Notes: generated by a model from the letters alone, not told the origin. A stretch of DNA of 33,378 bases from an uncultured beta proteobacterium (GCA_903897005.1 CAITZZ010000002.1:1-33378), one strand, 5' to 3'; positions 21,469 to 32,306 are shown, numbered from the stretch's first letter. Translations and numbers: made by a program.

Positions 21469-21474
21469 ACAATC
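21469..21474 (+). promoter_or_regulatory. Putative -10 element (TACAAT) upstream of guaB
   Basis: TACAATCC 22 bp before the guaB ATG, with GGAG at 21484-21487 as ribosome-binding site; no strong -35 seen. Confidence 0.35.
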
Positions 21475-21495
21475 CACCATTTGGAGCTCAAGAAC

Positions 21496-22965
21496 ATGCG
21501 CCTCATAGGCAAAGCGCTCACCTTCGACGATGTTTTGTTGGTGCCAGCGTTCTCCCAGGTCCTACCCAAGGACACCTCACTGGCCACCCGTTTCTCCCGC
21601 AATATCGCACTCAATTTGCCGCTGGTTTCAGCCGCCATGGATACCGTGACCGAGGCGCGTCTGGCCATTGCCATCGCGCAAGAGGGCGGTATCGGTATCG
21701 TGCACAAGAACATGTCCGCCAAAGAGCAGGCAGCGCAGGTGGCCAAAGTAAAGCGCTACGAGTCAGGTGTGTTGCGTGATCCGGTGGTGATCACGCCACA
21801 GCACACCGTGCGCCAGGTGATGAGCCTGTCTGAACAACTTGGGGTATCGGGTTTTCCGGTCTGCGACGCTGGCAAGGTGGTAGGTCTGGTCACCGGGCGG
21901 GATCTGAGGTTTGAGACACGACTGGACTTGCCGGTCAGCCACATCATGACTCAGCGCGACAAACTGGTGACCGTGCCCGATGGCACGACCCTGGAAGAAG
22001 CCAAGGTGTTGTTGAACCAGTACAAGATCGAGCGCTTGCTGGTCGTCAACGATGCGTTTGAGCTCAAGGGACTGATCACGGTCAAGGACATCACCAAGCA
22101 AACCAGTTTTCCCAATGCGGCGCGCGATGCACAGGGCCAGTTGCGGGTTGGCGCGGCGGTCGGCGTGGGCGAGGGTACCGAGGAGCGGGTCGAGGCACTG
22201 GTGCGCGCCGGGGTTGATGCGATCGTGGTTGATACGGCGCACGGCCACAGCCAGGGCGTGATTGAGCGTGTGCGCTGGGTCAAGCAGAACTACCCGCAGG
22301 TGGACGTCATTGGCGGCAATATAGCAACGGGTGCGGCGGCGCTGGCGCTGGCCGAGGCGGGTGCCGATGCGGTCAAGGTAGGTATTGGCCCCGGCTCCAT
22401 CTGCACCACACGCATTGTGGCGGGCGTGGGCGTGCCACAGATCATGGCGATCGACAGCGTCGCCACAGCGCTGCGCGGCAGTGGCATTCCCTTGATCGCG
22501 GATGGCGGCATTCGCTACAGCGGCGATATTTCCAAGGCACTCGCGGCCGGCGCCGGGTCAGTCATGATGGGCAGCATGTTCGCCGGTACCGAAGAGGCGC
22601 CGGGCGAAGTGATTCTGTTTCAGGGCCGAAGCTACAAGAGTTACCGTGGCATGGGCAGCATTGGTGCCATGCAGCAGGGCAGTGCGGATCGCTATTTTCA
22701 GGAGTCGACCACCGGCAATCCGAACGCGGACAAGCTGGTGCCCGAAGGCATTGAGGGGCGTGTCCCGTACAAGGGTTCCATGGTGGCCATCATCTACCAG
22801 ATGGCTGGTGGCGTTCGTGCCAGCATGGGCTATTGCGGCTGTACCACGATCGATGACTTGCAGAGCCGATCTGAATTTGTGGAAATCACCACCGCCGGCA
22901 TTCGCGAGAGCCATGTGCACGACGTCCAGATTACCAAAGAAGCGCCGAATTACCGAGCCGAGTGA
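21496..22965 (+). CDS. guaB: Inosine-5'-monophosphate dehydrogenase
   Basis: [27 protein letters not shown] pair; [20 protein letters not shown] catalytic Cys loop; [10 protein letters not shown]. Confidence 0.98.
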   Translation: MRLIGKALTFDDVLLVPAFSQVLPKDTSLATRFSRNIALNLPLVSAAMDTVTEARLAIAIAQEGGIGIVHKNMSAKEQAAQVAKVKRYESGVLRDPVVITPQHTVRQVMSLSEQLGVSGFPVCDAGKVVGLVTGRDLRFETRLDLPVSHIMTQRDKLVTVPDGTTLEEAKVLLNQYKIERLLVVNDAFELKGLITVKDITKQTSFPNAARDAQGQLRVGAAVGVGEGTEERVEALVRAGVDAIVVDTAHGHSQGVIERVRWVKQNYPQVDVIGGNIATGAAALALAEAGADAVKVGIGPGSICTTRIVAGVGVPQIMAIDSVATALRGSGIPLIADGGIRYSGDISKALAAGAGSVMMGSMFAGTEEAPGEVILFQGRSYKSYRGMGSIGAMQQGSADRYFQESTTGNPNADKLVPEGIEGRVPYKGSMVAIIYQMAGGVRASMGYCGCTTIDDLQSRSEFVEITTAGIRESHVHDVQITKEAPNYRAE

Positions 22966-22983
22966 GCGCCTGACAGACCCCAA

Positions 22984-24594
22984 ATGCATCAAACAATTCT
23001 TATCCTTGACTTTGGTTCCCAGGTCACCCAGCTGATTGCCAGACGTATCCGCGAAGCACATGTCTTTTGCGAGGTTCACCCTTGCGACGTCAGCGATGAC
23101 TGGATCCGTGCCTATGCCAGAGACGGCAAACTCAAAGGTGTGATCCTCTCGGGCAGCCATGCCAGTGTGTACGAAGAAACCACCGACAAGGCGCCACCGA
23201 GCGTCTTTGAATTGGGTGTTCCGGTGCTCGGAATTTGCTATGGCATGCAAACCATGGCGCACCAGCTCGGCGGCGTCGTGCAAAGTGGCCACAAGCGCGA
23301 ATTCGGCCACGCGGATGTGCGCGCGCATGGGCATACGCAACTGCTCGATGGCATACAGGATTACGCCACGGCCATGGGCCACGGCATGCTTCAAGTGTGG
23401 ATGAGCCACGGCGACAAGGTGGTGGAACTGCCGCATGGCTTCAGGCTGATGGCCTCGACCGACAGTTGTCCGATTGCCGGCATGGCCGACGAGGAGCGAC
23501 GTTTCTATGGCGTTCAGTTTCACCCCGAAGTAACCCACACCAAGCGCGGTGCCGCCATCCTGGAGCGCTTTGTGCTGGACATTTGCGCGACGCGTCCGGA
23601 CTGGATCATGGGGGATTACATCAGCGAAGCGGTGGAGAAAATTCGCTCGCAGGTTGGCAAGGAAGAGGTGATTCTGGGTTTGTCCGGTGGTGTCGACTCC
23701 TCGGTCGCCGCAGCGCTCATCCATCGTGCCATCGGTGACCAGTTGACCTGTGTTTTTGTCGACCATGGCCTGCTGCGCCTGAACGAAGGCGACATGGTGA
23801 TGGATATGTTTGTCGGCAAGCTGCACGCCAAGGTGATCCGCGTCGACGCCGCCGACCAGTTTCTGGGACATCTGGCCGGCGTCAGTGAGCCGGAAGCCAA
23901 GCGCAAGATCATTGGCCGGGAGTTTGTCGAGGTCTTCAAGAGCGAGGCGAGCAAACTCAAGAGCGACCAGTCGCGGCACGTCGCCTGGCTGGCGCAGGGA
24001 ACCATCTACCCCGATGTGATCGAGTCGGGTGGCGCCAAGACCAAAAAGGCGGTCGTCATCAAGAGTCACCACAACGTTGGCGGCTTGCCGGAGCAACTGG
24101 GTCTGAAATTACTGGAACCCTTGCGCGAATTGTTCAAGGACGAAGTACGTGAACTCGGTGTGGCGCTGGGCCTGCCGCATGCGATGGTGTACCGCCATCC
24201 GTTTCCGGGCCCGGGTCTGGGTGTGCGGATTCTGGGCGAAGTCAAAAAGGAATATGCCGATTTGCTGCGTCGCGCCGATGCCATCTTCATTGAGGAGTTG
24301 CACAATTTCGTGGATGAGGAAAGCGGCAAGAACTGGTACGAACTCACCAGCCAGGCCTTCACTGTGTTTCTGCCGGTCAAGAGCGTGGGCGTGATGGGCG
24401 ATGGCCGAACCTACGATTACGTGGTGGCACTGCGTGCTGTGCAGACCAGCGATTTCATGACGGCGGACTGGGCTGAATTGCCCTACGCATTGCTCAAGAA
24501 GGTCTCGAGTCGCATCATCAATGAGGTGCGTGGAATCAACCGCGTCACGTATGACGTGTCGAGCAAACCACCTGCCACCATTGAGTGGGAATAG
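22984..24594 (+). CDS. guaA: GMP synthase (glutamine-hydrolysing)
   Basis: [46 protein letters not shown]-loop; C-terminal [15 protein letters not shown]. Confidence 0.99.
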   Translation: MHQTILILDFGSQVTQLIARRIREAHVFCEVHPCDVSDDWIRAYARDGKLKGVILSGSHASVYEETTDKAPPSVFELGVPVLGICYGMQTMAHQLGGVVQSGHKREFGHADVRAHGHTQLLDGIQDYATAMGHGMLQVWMSHGDKVVELPHGFRLMASTDSCPIAGMADEERRFYGVQFHPEVTHTKRGAAILERFVLDICATRPDWIMGDYISEAVEKIRSQVGKEEVILGLSGGVDSSVAAALIHRAIGDQLTCVFVDHGLLRLNEGDMVMDMFVGKLHAKVIRVDAADQFLGHLAGVSEPEAKRKIIGREFVEVFKSEASKLKSDQSRHVAWLAQGTIYPDVIESGGAKTKKAVVIKSHHNVGGLPEQLGLKLLEPLRELFKDEVRELGVALGLPHAMVYRHPFPGPGLGVRILGEVKKEYADLLRRADAIFIEELHNFVDEESGKNWYELTSQAFTVFLPVKSVGVMGDGRTYDYVVALRAVQTSDFMTADWAELPYALLKKVSSRIINEVRGINRVTYDVSSKPPATIEWE

Positions 24595-24609
24595 CGAGGT
24601 CAGCAAGCC

Positions 24610-25706
<1,097 letters not shown>

Positions 25707-25722
25707 CGTGACCGGTACCCGC

Positions 25723-26682
25723 ATGAAAAAGAGCATCTACATCTATTCTCCCTCCGGCGCCGTGCGTGACAAGGCGGCGTTTCGACGCGGCCTGGCGCGG
25801 TTGCAGACGCTTGGTTATGAGGTGGAAGTCGACTCGGCCGCGCTGGCCAGCCACCTGCGTTTCGCCGGTGATGATGAAACACGCCTGGCTGCCATCCACC
25901 GCGCCGCAGCCAGCGGCGCCGATGTCGCCCTGATTTCCCGCGGCGGTTACGGCCTGACGCGCATACTCAGTGGAATCAAATACAAGAAGGTGGCCCATGC
26001 CATCGAGAACGGCATGCTTTTTGTCGGCATCAGTGACTTCACTGCGTTTCAGAGCGCTGTATTGGCACAGACGGGCGCGCTTACCTGGGCCGGCCCGGCC
26101 CTGTGCGAAGGTTTTGGTGTGGGCGGCAAACCCGACCTGGTGGACGGTCACGGACACGGCGAGGCGAAGTTGCCGGACGACATCATGGAAGCCTGTTTTG
26201 GTGATCTCACCAGTGGCCAAGGGGAGGGTGCTGGCTGGCGCCAGAACCGAGATGGCTATCCCGTGGCGGCAAGGCACTTCAGGAAGGCGACCCTGTGGGG
26301 CGGCAACCTGTCGGTGCTGACATCGCTGCTCGGCACACCGTATTTTCCTGATGTGAAGGCAGGTGTCCTGTTCTTGGAGGATGTGGCAGAGCATCCGTAC
26401 CGGATTGAGCGCATGTTGACGCAACTGCTTCATGCAGGCGTCCTGGCGAACCAGAAGGCCATTGTGCTGGGCCAGTTCACCGAGTATTCACTGGTCCCAC
26501 ATGATCGCGGCTACAAGTTGGCCACCGTCGTGAGTTGGCTGCGCCAGCAGATCCGGGTTCCGGTGGTCACCAACTTGCCCTACGGCCATGTTGCGACCAA
26601 GGTCCTGCTACCGGTCGGCGCGCAAGTTGAGTTGATACTGGACGGGCGTGACGCGATGCTCTTTTGGAGCGCTACGTCTTAG
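25723..26682 (+). CDS. ldcA: Muramoyltetrapeptide (LD-)carboxypeptidase, S66 family
   Basis: MKKSIYIYSPSGAVRDKAAFRRGLARLQTLGYEV; ISRGGYGLTRIL; GISDFTAFQSAVLAQTG; GQFTEY. Confidence 0.93.
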   Translation: MKKSIYIYSPSGAVRDKAAFRRGLARLQTLGYEVEVDSAALASHLRFAGDDETRLAAIHRAAASGADVALISRGGYGLTRILSGIKYKKVAHAIENGMLFVGISDFTAFQSAVLAQTGALTWAGPALCEGFGVGGKPDLVDGHGHGEAKLPDDIMEACFGDLTSGQGEGAGWRQNRDGYPVAARHFRKATLWGGNLSVLTSLLGTPYFPDVKAGVLFLEDVAEHPYRIERMLTQLLHAGVLANQKAIVLGQFTEYSLVPHDRGYKLATVVSWLRQQIRVPVVTNLPYGHVATKVLLPVGAQVELILDGRDAMLFWSATS

Positions 26683-26699
26683 GGCAGGTTATGCCCTAA
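26679..26699. repeat. 8-bp perfect inverted repeat overlapping the ldcA stop codon
   Basis: TTAGGGCA (26679-26686) - GGTTA - TGCCCTAA (26692-26699); no adjacent T-run on either strand. Confidence 0.7.
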
Positions 26700-26735
26700 A
26701 CTGTGCATCAGTTCAAGCAATAGAATTATTCTGGA

Positions 26736-27668
26736 ATGAGTGTTCACGCCACCGTTGTATTCACTGATTTGTTCGGCAGCACAAGTGTCTATGAGGCCTT
26801 GGGCAATGCACAGGCGACTCAAGCGGTCACGCAGGTAACGAGTTGGATCGCCAGCACCATCGGCGCTCATGGTGGCAGGGTGGTCAAGCTGTTGGGTGAC
26901 GGCGTACTGGCCTTGTTTCGAAACAACCGATCCGCCATCAATGCGGTGGTCGAAATTCAGCGAAAGCATCAGGAGCGCATGGCTCGCGTCCCCGTGGCGC
27001 ACCGCTTGCCGATCCGTATTGGCGTGGCCTGTGGCGATGTCGAAATTGTCGCTGCCAGTCAGGACTGTTATGGCGACGCCGTCAACGTGGCCGCGCGACT
27101 AAGCGACCTCTCCGGTGCCAACCAGATTTGGGCCAACAGCGCTGCGCTCGAAGGTATCAATGAGGCAGAAGGTGTGCGGTTTCGGGTATTGGGTCCGATC
27201 AGCATACGCGGGCGCACCGAGCCTTGCACGGTGCACCAGGTGGATTGGGAAGACGACGCCGCCTCATCCTTGCTGACCATGCAGTCCGACATGGTTCCCT
27301 TGTTCGATCCTTCAGAGGTCGACACGCTGGGGGGGCAGATCGAACTGATCTGGATGGATGTGAGAAAGTCCTTTAAATCCTTTGACCTGCCGATTCACAT
27401 CGGGCGCCTGCGGCAAGCCGAGTTTGTTGTCGATGATCCGCGGGTTTCTCGTACCCACGCCCGCATCGACTGGCGCAACGGCAGCATGATGCTGGTGGAT
27501 TTGAGTTCCTACGGTTGCTGGCTGCGCTTTTCCGGCGATGGTTCCGACTTGCTGCTGCGTCGGGAGGAATGCGTACTGCATGGGCAGGGCGAAATATCAC
27601 TCGGATCTTCGTTTGCCGACGTGAGTGCGCCAACGCTGCGCTTCTCGGTGTCACAGCCTCCCACATGA
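26736..27668 (+). CDS. Class III adenylate cyclase fused to C-terminal FHA domain
   Basis: Cyclase motifs VFTDLFGST, VVKLLGDGVLALF, DCYGDAVNVAARL (Lys/Asp pair in the positions expected for adenylate cyclase). FHA motifs [27 protein letters not shown] and LVDLSSYGCWLRF. Confidence 0.93.
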   Translation: MSVHATVVFTDLFGSTSVYEALGNAQATQAVTQVTSWIASTIGAHGGRVVKLLGDGVLALFRNNRSAINAVVEIQRKHQERMARVPVAHRLPIRIGVACGDVEIVAASQDCYGDAVNVAARLSDLSGANQIWANSAALEGINEAEGVRFRVLGPISIRGRTEPCTVHQVDWEDDAASSLLTMQSDMVPLFDPSEVDTLGGQIELIWMDVRKSFKSFDLPIHIGRLRQAEFVVDDPRVSRTHARIDWRNGSMMLVDLSSYGCWLRFSGDGSDLLLRREECVLHGQGEISLGSSFADVSAPTLRFSVSQPPT

Positions 27669-27689
27669 TTCATCCGTTCTCCGTATCGA

Positions 27690-27710
27690 TATATTAGTTA
27701 ACATAATATA
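27690..27710. repeat. AT-rich perfect inverted repeat between convergent genes
   Basis: TATATTA (27690-27696) - GTTAACA - TAATATA (27704-27710). Confidence 0.65.
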
Positions 27711-27738
27711 CATCGTATGAAGTACAGTTTAGCCCATG

Positions 27739-28407
27739 TCACCAGGTTCCCTTGGGTTGCCGGCCGCGTATAGCGGCCGCAATCATCTCCGCTGCATCAA
27801 CCCGACTGGCGCGCTGCGCAAAATCAATGGCAGACAAACCCTGCTCGTTTTTCAGGCCTGGATCAGCGCCGCCCTCAAGTAGCAACTTCACCGCCGCAGG
27901 CGTGCCGTAGTGCGCGGCCATCATCAGCGGTGTCGTGCCGTTCGGCGATGTGGCGTCAATATAGGCATGTGCCTCAAGCAGCAACTCCATCGTCGTCAGA
28001 TGCCCGTTGGTCGCGGCGTAATGCAGCGGCGTCCAGCCGGGTTTGTTGACATCGGCGCCAAGGACGATCAGTTGCCGACAAAGATCGGTCAGACCTTTGA
28101 GCGCGGCGAGCATCAGCGGACTCTCGTCATGTGGGGTGCGCACCTCGACGTTGACTTTGGGCGCGCCAAGCAAGGCCGATACGGCCTTCAGGGAAGGCTC
28201 TCGAAGCGCGACGATCAGTCCGTGTTCACCCGCAGGGCTGATCGTATTCGGATCAAAACCGCGGCTCAGCAACATTTCGATGGTCGCTGGATCGTCCTGC
28301 CTGAGTGCGCTGAAAAAATCGTCGAAAGACCCGGAATAACACAAAGAATATCCAATAACTACATATAGATAAAGCACATATCTGATGTAATACATGATAT
28401 TCGACAT
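27739..28407 (-). CDS. Ankyrin-repeat protein with predicted signal peptide
   Basis: Ankyrin repeats: GWTPLHYAATNGHLTTMELLLEAHAYIDATSPNGTTPLMMAAHYGTPAAVKLLLEGGADPGLKNEQGLSAIDFA. Hydrophobic N-terminus. Confidence 0.93.
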   Translation of the reverse strand: MSNIMYYIRYVLYLYVVIGYSLCYSGSFDDFFSALRQDDPATIEMLLSRGFDPNTISPAGEHGLIVALREPSLKAVSALLGAPKVNVEVRTPHDESPLMLAALKGLTDLCRQLIVLGADVNKPGWTPLHYAATNGHLTTMELLLEAHAYIDATSPNGTTPLMMAAHYGTPAAVKLLLEGGADPGLKNEQGLSAIDFAQRASRVDAAEMIAAAIRGRQPKGTW

Positions 28408-28414
28408 GGTCTAT

Positions 28415-29212
28415 TCAGGTCGCCAAAACACGCTTGAACAGGGCTTCGAAGTTGCGACTCGTCAACTCGGCCATCTGCTCGACAGAACAAGTTCTGAGTC
28501 GCGCCAGTTCAGCCGCCACGTAGGGAACGTAAGCAGGATTATTGGTCTTGCCACGGTACGGAGCCGGCGCCAGATAGGGACTGTCAGTCTCGATCAGAAG
28601 CCGATCCAGCGGGACAAAAGCGGCTACATCGCGCAGATACTGGGCGTTCTTGAAGGTCAATATGCCGGAAAACGAGATATAGAACCCCATGTCCAGTGCC
28701 GCGCGGGCCACCTCTGCCGTCTCGGTAAAGCAGTGAAACACCCCGCCGGCACAAGCCGCTGAACCATCTTCGCCCTCCTCGCGCAAGACGCCCAGGGTGT
28801 CGGCCGAGGCGGCCCGGGTATGAACTACCAGCGGCAAACCGCACTGGCGCGCCGCCCGGATATGGGTGCGAAAACGTTCGCGCTGCCAGGCCATGTCGGC
28901 CACACTGCGCTCACCCAGGCGATAGTAGTCAAGGCCGGTCTCACCGATGCCGACGACACGCGGGTGCTCAGCCAGGCGCGTCAGATCGCCCACGCCAGGC
29001 TCTGCCACGCCTTCATTTTCCGGATGCACGCCCACGGTGGCCCAAATATTGTCGTGCTGCTGAGCCAGGCCAAGAACCGTGTCAAATTCCTCCAGCGTCG
29101 TGCAGATGCACAGGGCACGCTCAACCTTGGCCTGCCGCATGGCCTCCAGCAGCGCCGGCATTTGCGTTGCCAACTCGGGAAAAGTCAGATGACAGTGTGA
29201 ATCAGTGAACAT
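28415..29212 (-). CDS. TatD family metal-dependent hydrolase
   Basis: MFTDSHCHLTFPELA; GIGETGLDYYR; VHTRAA; ETDSPYLAPAPYRGKTNNPAYV. Confidence 0.95.
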   Translation of the reverse strand: MFTDSHCHLTFPELATQMPALLEAMRQAKVERALCICTTLEEFDTVLGLAQQHDNIWATVGVHPENEGVAEPGVGDLTRLAEHPRVVGIGETGLDYYRLGERSVADMAWQRERFRTHIRAARQCGLPLVVHTRAASADTLGVLREEGEDGSAACAGGVFHCFTETAEVARAALDMGFYISFSGILTFKNAQYLRDVAAFVPLDRLLIETDSPYLAPAPYRGKTNNPAYVPYVAAELARLRTCSVEQMAELTSRNFEALFKRVLAT

Positions 29213-29230
29213 GACCCGCCAGCCGCGGCA

Positions 29231-29599
29231 TTAGACGGTTTGAGTTTGCCGATCCGATGCCAGCAGGTTGCCCAGAATCGCCTCGATCTTTTGCCGCAGC
29301 GCCAGAGACTTCGGGCCTTCGGGAAAGCGTATCCCAATGCCTTGGGTGCGGTTGTTGGCAGCCTTGGCGGGCGTGATCCAGGCGACTTTTCCGGCCACCG
29401 GATAGCGTTCAGGATCGTCTGGCAGCGACAGCAGCACATAGACGTCGTCACCCAACTTGTAATCTCGCGTCGACGGAATGAAAATCCCGCCCTCTGCAAA
29501 CAGGGGGATAAACGCCGCGTAAAGGGCGGGCTTCTCTTTGATCGCCAACTGAATGACGCTGGGGCGCGGGCTGGATAACATCGATGGGATCGTCGGCAA
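29231..29599 (-). CDS. pilZ: PilZ domain protein (type IV pilus PilZ-like)
   Basis: LAIKEKPALYAAFIPLFAEGGIFIPSTRDYKLGDDVYVLLSLPDDPERYPVAGKVAWITP; located between holB and tatD as in conserved synteny. Confidence 0.88.
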   Translation of the reverse strand: MPTIPSMLSSPRPSVIQLAIKEKPALYAAFIPLFAEGGIFIPSTRDYKLGDDVYVLLSLPDDPERYPVAGKVAWITPAKAANNRTQGIGIRFPEGPKSLALRQKIEAILGNLLASDRQTQTV

Positions 29600-29602
29600 T
29601 AA

Positions 29603-30604
29603 CTAGTGGCCTGAGTTTAGGGCGTTTTGCGCCTGGCTCACAAGCGCTTCCATCATCAGGCCCACATTAAACGGGTGTTCGGCCGTTCGTTTGCTGGCAG
29701 CCAGATCATTGGCCCATTCTGTCAAGCAGGCAATCGATCCGCCCGCCGGCAAGGCCGCTGCATCAAAGAAGCGGGTGTCGGCACCCACCTTCAGAGCGAG
29801 CATGTCATGACAGAGCTTCTGCAGCGCATTGACTACCTGCGGCGCCGACCAGTCCTTGAACACGCCAAGATCGCCGCTGGCAATCGCCTTGGGCAGCAGA
29901 ACCCAGGCCTGTGCATCCGCCTTCGCCAAAAACAACTGCAATGCATCCTGCGGCCGGCAGCCGGCGGCTTGCAGCATCACCCTGGCCTGCTGCGCATTCA
30001 GGCCTCTTTCCGACAACCAGGCCAGTGAAGCATCTGGTGACGGCCAGGTCATGGTGTGGGCCAGACAACGGCTTCGAATCGTCGGAAGTAACTGGTAGGC
30101 GGCGTCGCTGGCCAGCACAAACCTGACGTCACCCGGCGGCTCCTCCAGCGTTTTGAGCAAAGCATTGGCGGTAACCAGATTCATGCGTTCAGCCGGGAAA
30201 ACCAGCACCGCCTTGCCGCGCCCACGTGCGCTGGTGCGCTGCGAAAACTCGACTGCCTCGCGCATCGCCTCGACGCGGATTTCCTTGCTCGCCTTGCGCT
30301 TCTTGTCATCAATGTCGGACTGTGCCGCTTCACTCAGCGGCCAGCCAAGATCGATCATCACGGTCTCAGGCATCAGCACACACAGGTCCGCATGGGTATG
30401 CACATCGATGGCATGGCAGCTGCCGCATTGGCCACAGGCGCCCAGCGCCGTCGGCTGCTCGCAAAGCCAGGCCCGCACCAGCGCCAGTGCCAGATCGTAC
30501 TGCCCCAATCCGGAGGGCCCGGCCAGCAGCCAGGCATGACCGCGCTGCGCCAGCAGGGCCTTGCACTGCGCAAGCATCCAGGGCGCGGCTGCACTGTCGC
30601 TCAT
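29603..30604 (-). CDS. holB: DNA polymerase III subunit delta'
   Basis: [44 protein letters not shown] zinc module; [18 protein letters not shown]; overlaps tmk by 4 nt. Confidence 0.95.
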   Translation of the reverse strand: MSDSAAAPWMLAQCKALLAQRGHAWLLAGPSGLGQYDLALALVRAWLCEQPTALGACGQCGSCHAIDVHTHADLCVLMPETVMIDLGWPLSEAAQSDIDDKKRKASKEIRVEAMREAVEFSQRTSARGRGKAVLVFPAERMNLVTANALLKTLEEPPGDVRFVLASDAAYQLLPTIRSRCLAHTMTWPSPDASLAWLSERGLNAQQARVMLQAAGCRPQDALQLFLAKADAQAWVLLPKAIASGDLGVFKDWSAPQVVNALQKLCHDMLALKVGADTRFFDAAALPAGGSIACLTEWANDLAASKRTAEHPFNVGLMMEALVSQAQNALNSGH

Positions 30605-31248
30605 GCCAGCCAGCCCCTGCCCTGCACAGAGCGCAACACCTGCAGCCAGACCGCCTCGCGCGAGGCGTCGGCGTCAATGCGGGCAAAGCGCCGTGGATTC
30701 GCGCTCATGCGCTGCGAATAGCCGGCGGCCACACGAGTGAAAAACTCCAGCGGTTGCGCTTCAAACTTGTCTGGCGGGCGTGTCAGCGCCAGCCGACTGG
30801 CGGCGATGGCCGCTGGCAGGTCAAACCAGATCGTCAGGTCCGGCTGGCGAATCACCTCGCTTTGCTCGCCGGGGATTGCCTGCACCATTCTCTCCAGCAG
30901 CGACAGCAGTTTCAAATCAAAGCCCCGGCCAGCGCCCTGGTAGGCAAAGCTGGCATCGGTGAAGCGGTCGCACAGCACCACAGCGCCTTCTGCCAGCGCC
31001 GGCTCAATCAGCTGTTTGAGGTGATCGCGCCGCGCCGCGAACACCAGCAGTGCTTCGGTCATCGCGTCCATCGCATCGTGGAGCACCAGAGCGCGCAGTT
31101 TTTCAGCCAGCGGCGTACCGCCAGGCTCGCGCGACAGCGTCACCTTCCTGCCATGAGCGCGAAAGGCCTGTGCCAAAGCCTCGATGTGGGTGGATTTTCC
31201 GGCACCGTCAATGCCCTCGAAACTGATGAAGATTCCGCCTGTTGCCAT
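30601..31248 (-). CDS. tmk: dTMP kinase
   Basis: [56 protein letters not shown]. Confidence 0.98.
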   Translation of the reverse strand: MATGGIFISFEGIDGAGKSTHIEALAQAFRAHGRKVTLSREPGGTPLAEKLRALVLHDAMDAMTEALLVFAARRDHLKQLIEPALAEGAVVLCDRFTDASFAYQGAGRGFDLKLLSLLERMVQAIPGEQSEVIRQPDLTIWFDLPAAIAASRLALTRPPDKFEAQPLEFFTRVAAGYSQRMSANPRRFARIDADASREAVWLQVLRSVQGRGWLA

Positions 31249-31266
31249 AGGTCCTTGTTCGCTGCC

Positions 31267-32259
31267 TCAGCGAGCGCGCTGGTATTTGTTGACTGCCCGA
31301 TTGTGCTCTTCCAGGCTGGCGCTGAATTCGCTGCTGCCGTCGCCGCGCGCCACAAAATAGAGCGCCTTGCTGGCGGCGGGTCGCACGGCGGCCAGCAGCG
31401 CCGATTTGCCCGGCATGGCAATCGGGGTCGGCGGCAGGCCGGCGCGTGTGTAAGTATTCCAGGGGGTGTCGGCCTGCAGATCGCGCTTGCGCAGGTTGCC
31501 GTCAAAAGCGTCGCCCATGCCGTAAATCACGGTCGGATCGGTTTGCAGCATCATGCCGATGCGCAGGCGGTTGGCAAAGACACCGGCAATCATGGACCGG
31601 TCGCCAGGGCGCCCGGTTTCCTTCTCGACGATGCTGGCCAGAATCAGCGCCTGCTCCGGTGTTTTCAGCGGTGCATCGGGCGAGCGCTGACGCCACACTG
31701 CCGCCAGATTCCTGTCCATCGCGCGCATGGCACGCTTGAGCACCGCCAGATCGCTGCTGCCCTTGGCGTAGGTGTAGGTGTCCGGAAAGAAGCGACCTTC
31801 CGGATGCAGGCCCGGTCTTCCCAGCACCTTCATGATCATGTAGTCTGGCAGTCCTTTGGCTTCAGGCTTGAGTTGCTCGGCCTTGGCCAGCGCTGCGCGA
31901 ACCTGGCTGAAGTTCCAACCCTCCACCAGCGTCACCGCGCGCAGCGCCTCTTCGCCACGCACCAGCTTTTGCAGCAGACTGCGCGGGCTGGCATCAGCTT
32001 CGATCTCGTAGCTGCCGGCGCGGATCAGGCGTGCCTGGCCTGACAGGCGAAACCACCAGTACAGCAGCGTCGGGTCGACGTCGACACCTGCCTCACTGAC
32101 CAATTGCGCCACTGCGCGCACCGGCGTGCCCGGCTCAATCGACAGATCAACCGTTTCACCAGACAGGCGCAGGCTCTGGTTGACCCACCAGACAGCCCCA
32201 CCACCCAGCAGGAGCGCCAGCGCAAGCAGCCACTTCACAACAGTAAAAAAACGACGCAC
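31267..32259 (-). CDS. mltG: Endolytic murein transglycosylase MltG
   Basis: N-terminal TM; LTLVEGWNF-like VTLVEGWNFSQVRAAL; EGRFFPDTYTYAKG; LASIVEKETGRPGDRSMIAGVFANRLRIGMMLQTDPTVIYG; NTYTRAGLPPTPIAMPG. Confidence 0.97.
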   Translation of the reverse strand: MRRFFTVVKWLLALALLLGGGAVWWVNQSLRLSGETVDLSIEPGTPVRAVAQLVSEAGVDVDPTLLYWWFRLSGQARLIRAGSYEIEADASPRSLLQKLVRGEEALRAVTLVEGWNFSQVRAALAKAEQLKPEAKGLPDYMIMKVLGRPGLHPEGRFFPDTYTYAKGSSDLAVLKRAMRAMDRNLAAVWRQRSPDAPLKTPEQALILASIVEKETGRPGDRSMIAGVFANRLRIGMMLQTDPTVIYGMGDAFDGNLRKRDLQADTPWNTYTRAGLPPTPIAMPGKSALLAAVRPAASKALYFVARGDGSSEFSASLEEHNRAVNKYQRAR

Positions 32260-32271
32260 AGCCCTACAGCC

Positions 32272-32299
32272 TTGTATGAATTCGACGGGGGATGATAAT
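32272..32299 (+). promoter_or_regulatory. Putative promoter for ygfZ (TTGTAT - 16 bp - GATAAT)
   Basis: -35-like 32272-32277, -10-like 32294-32299, in the compact divergent mltG/ygfZ gap; -10 ends 7 nt before ATG 32307. Confidence 0.4.
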
Positions 32300-32306
32300 T
32301 CACCTC

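Noticed and set aside
22558-24096. 512-aa minus-strand ORF antisense to the end of guaB and guaA
   Set aside because: Shadow ORF of strongly conserved guaB/guaA coding sequence; no domain signature.
30226-32043. 605-aa + strand ORF antisense to holB, tmk and mltG
   Set aside because: All three minus-strand genes have clear family signatures. The translation is Arg/Ala/His/Gln-rich with no recognisable domain, as expected for a stop-poor antisense frame in GC-rich DNA.
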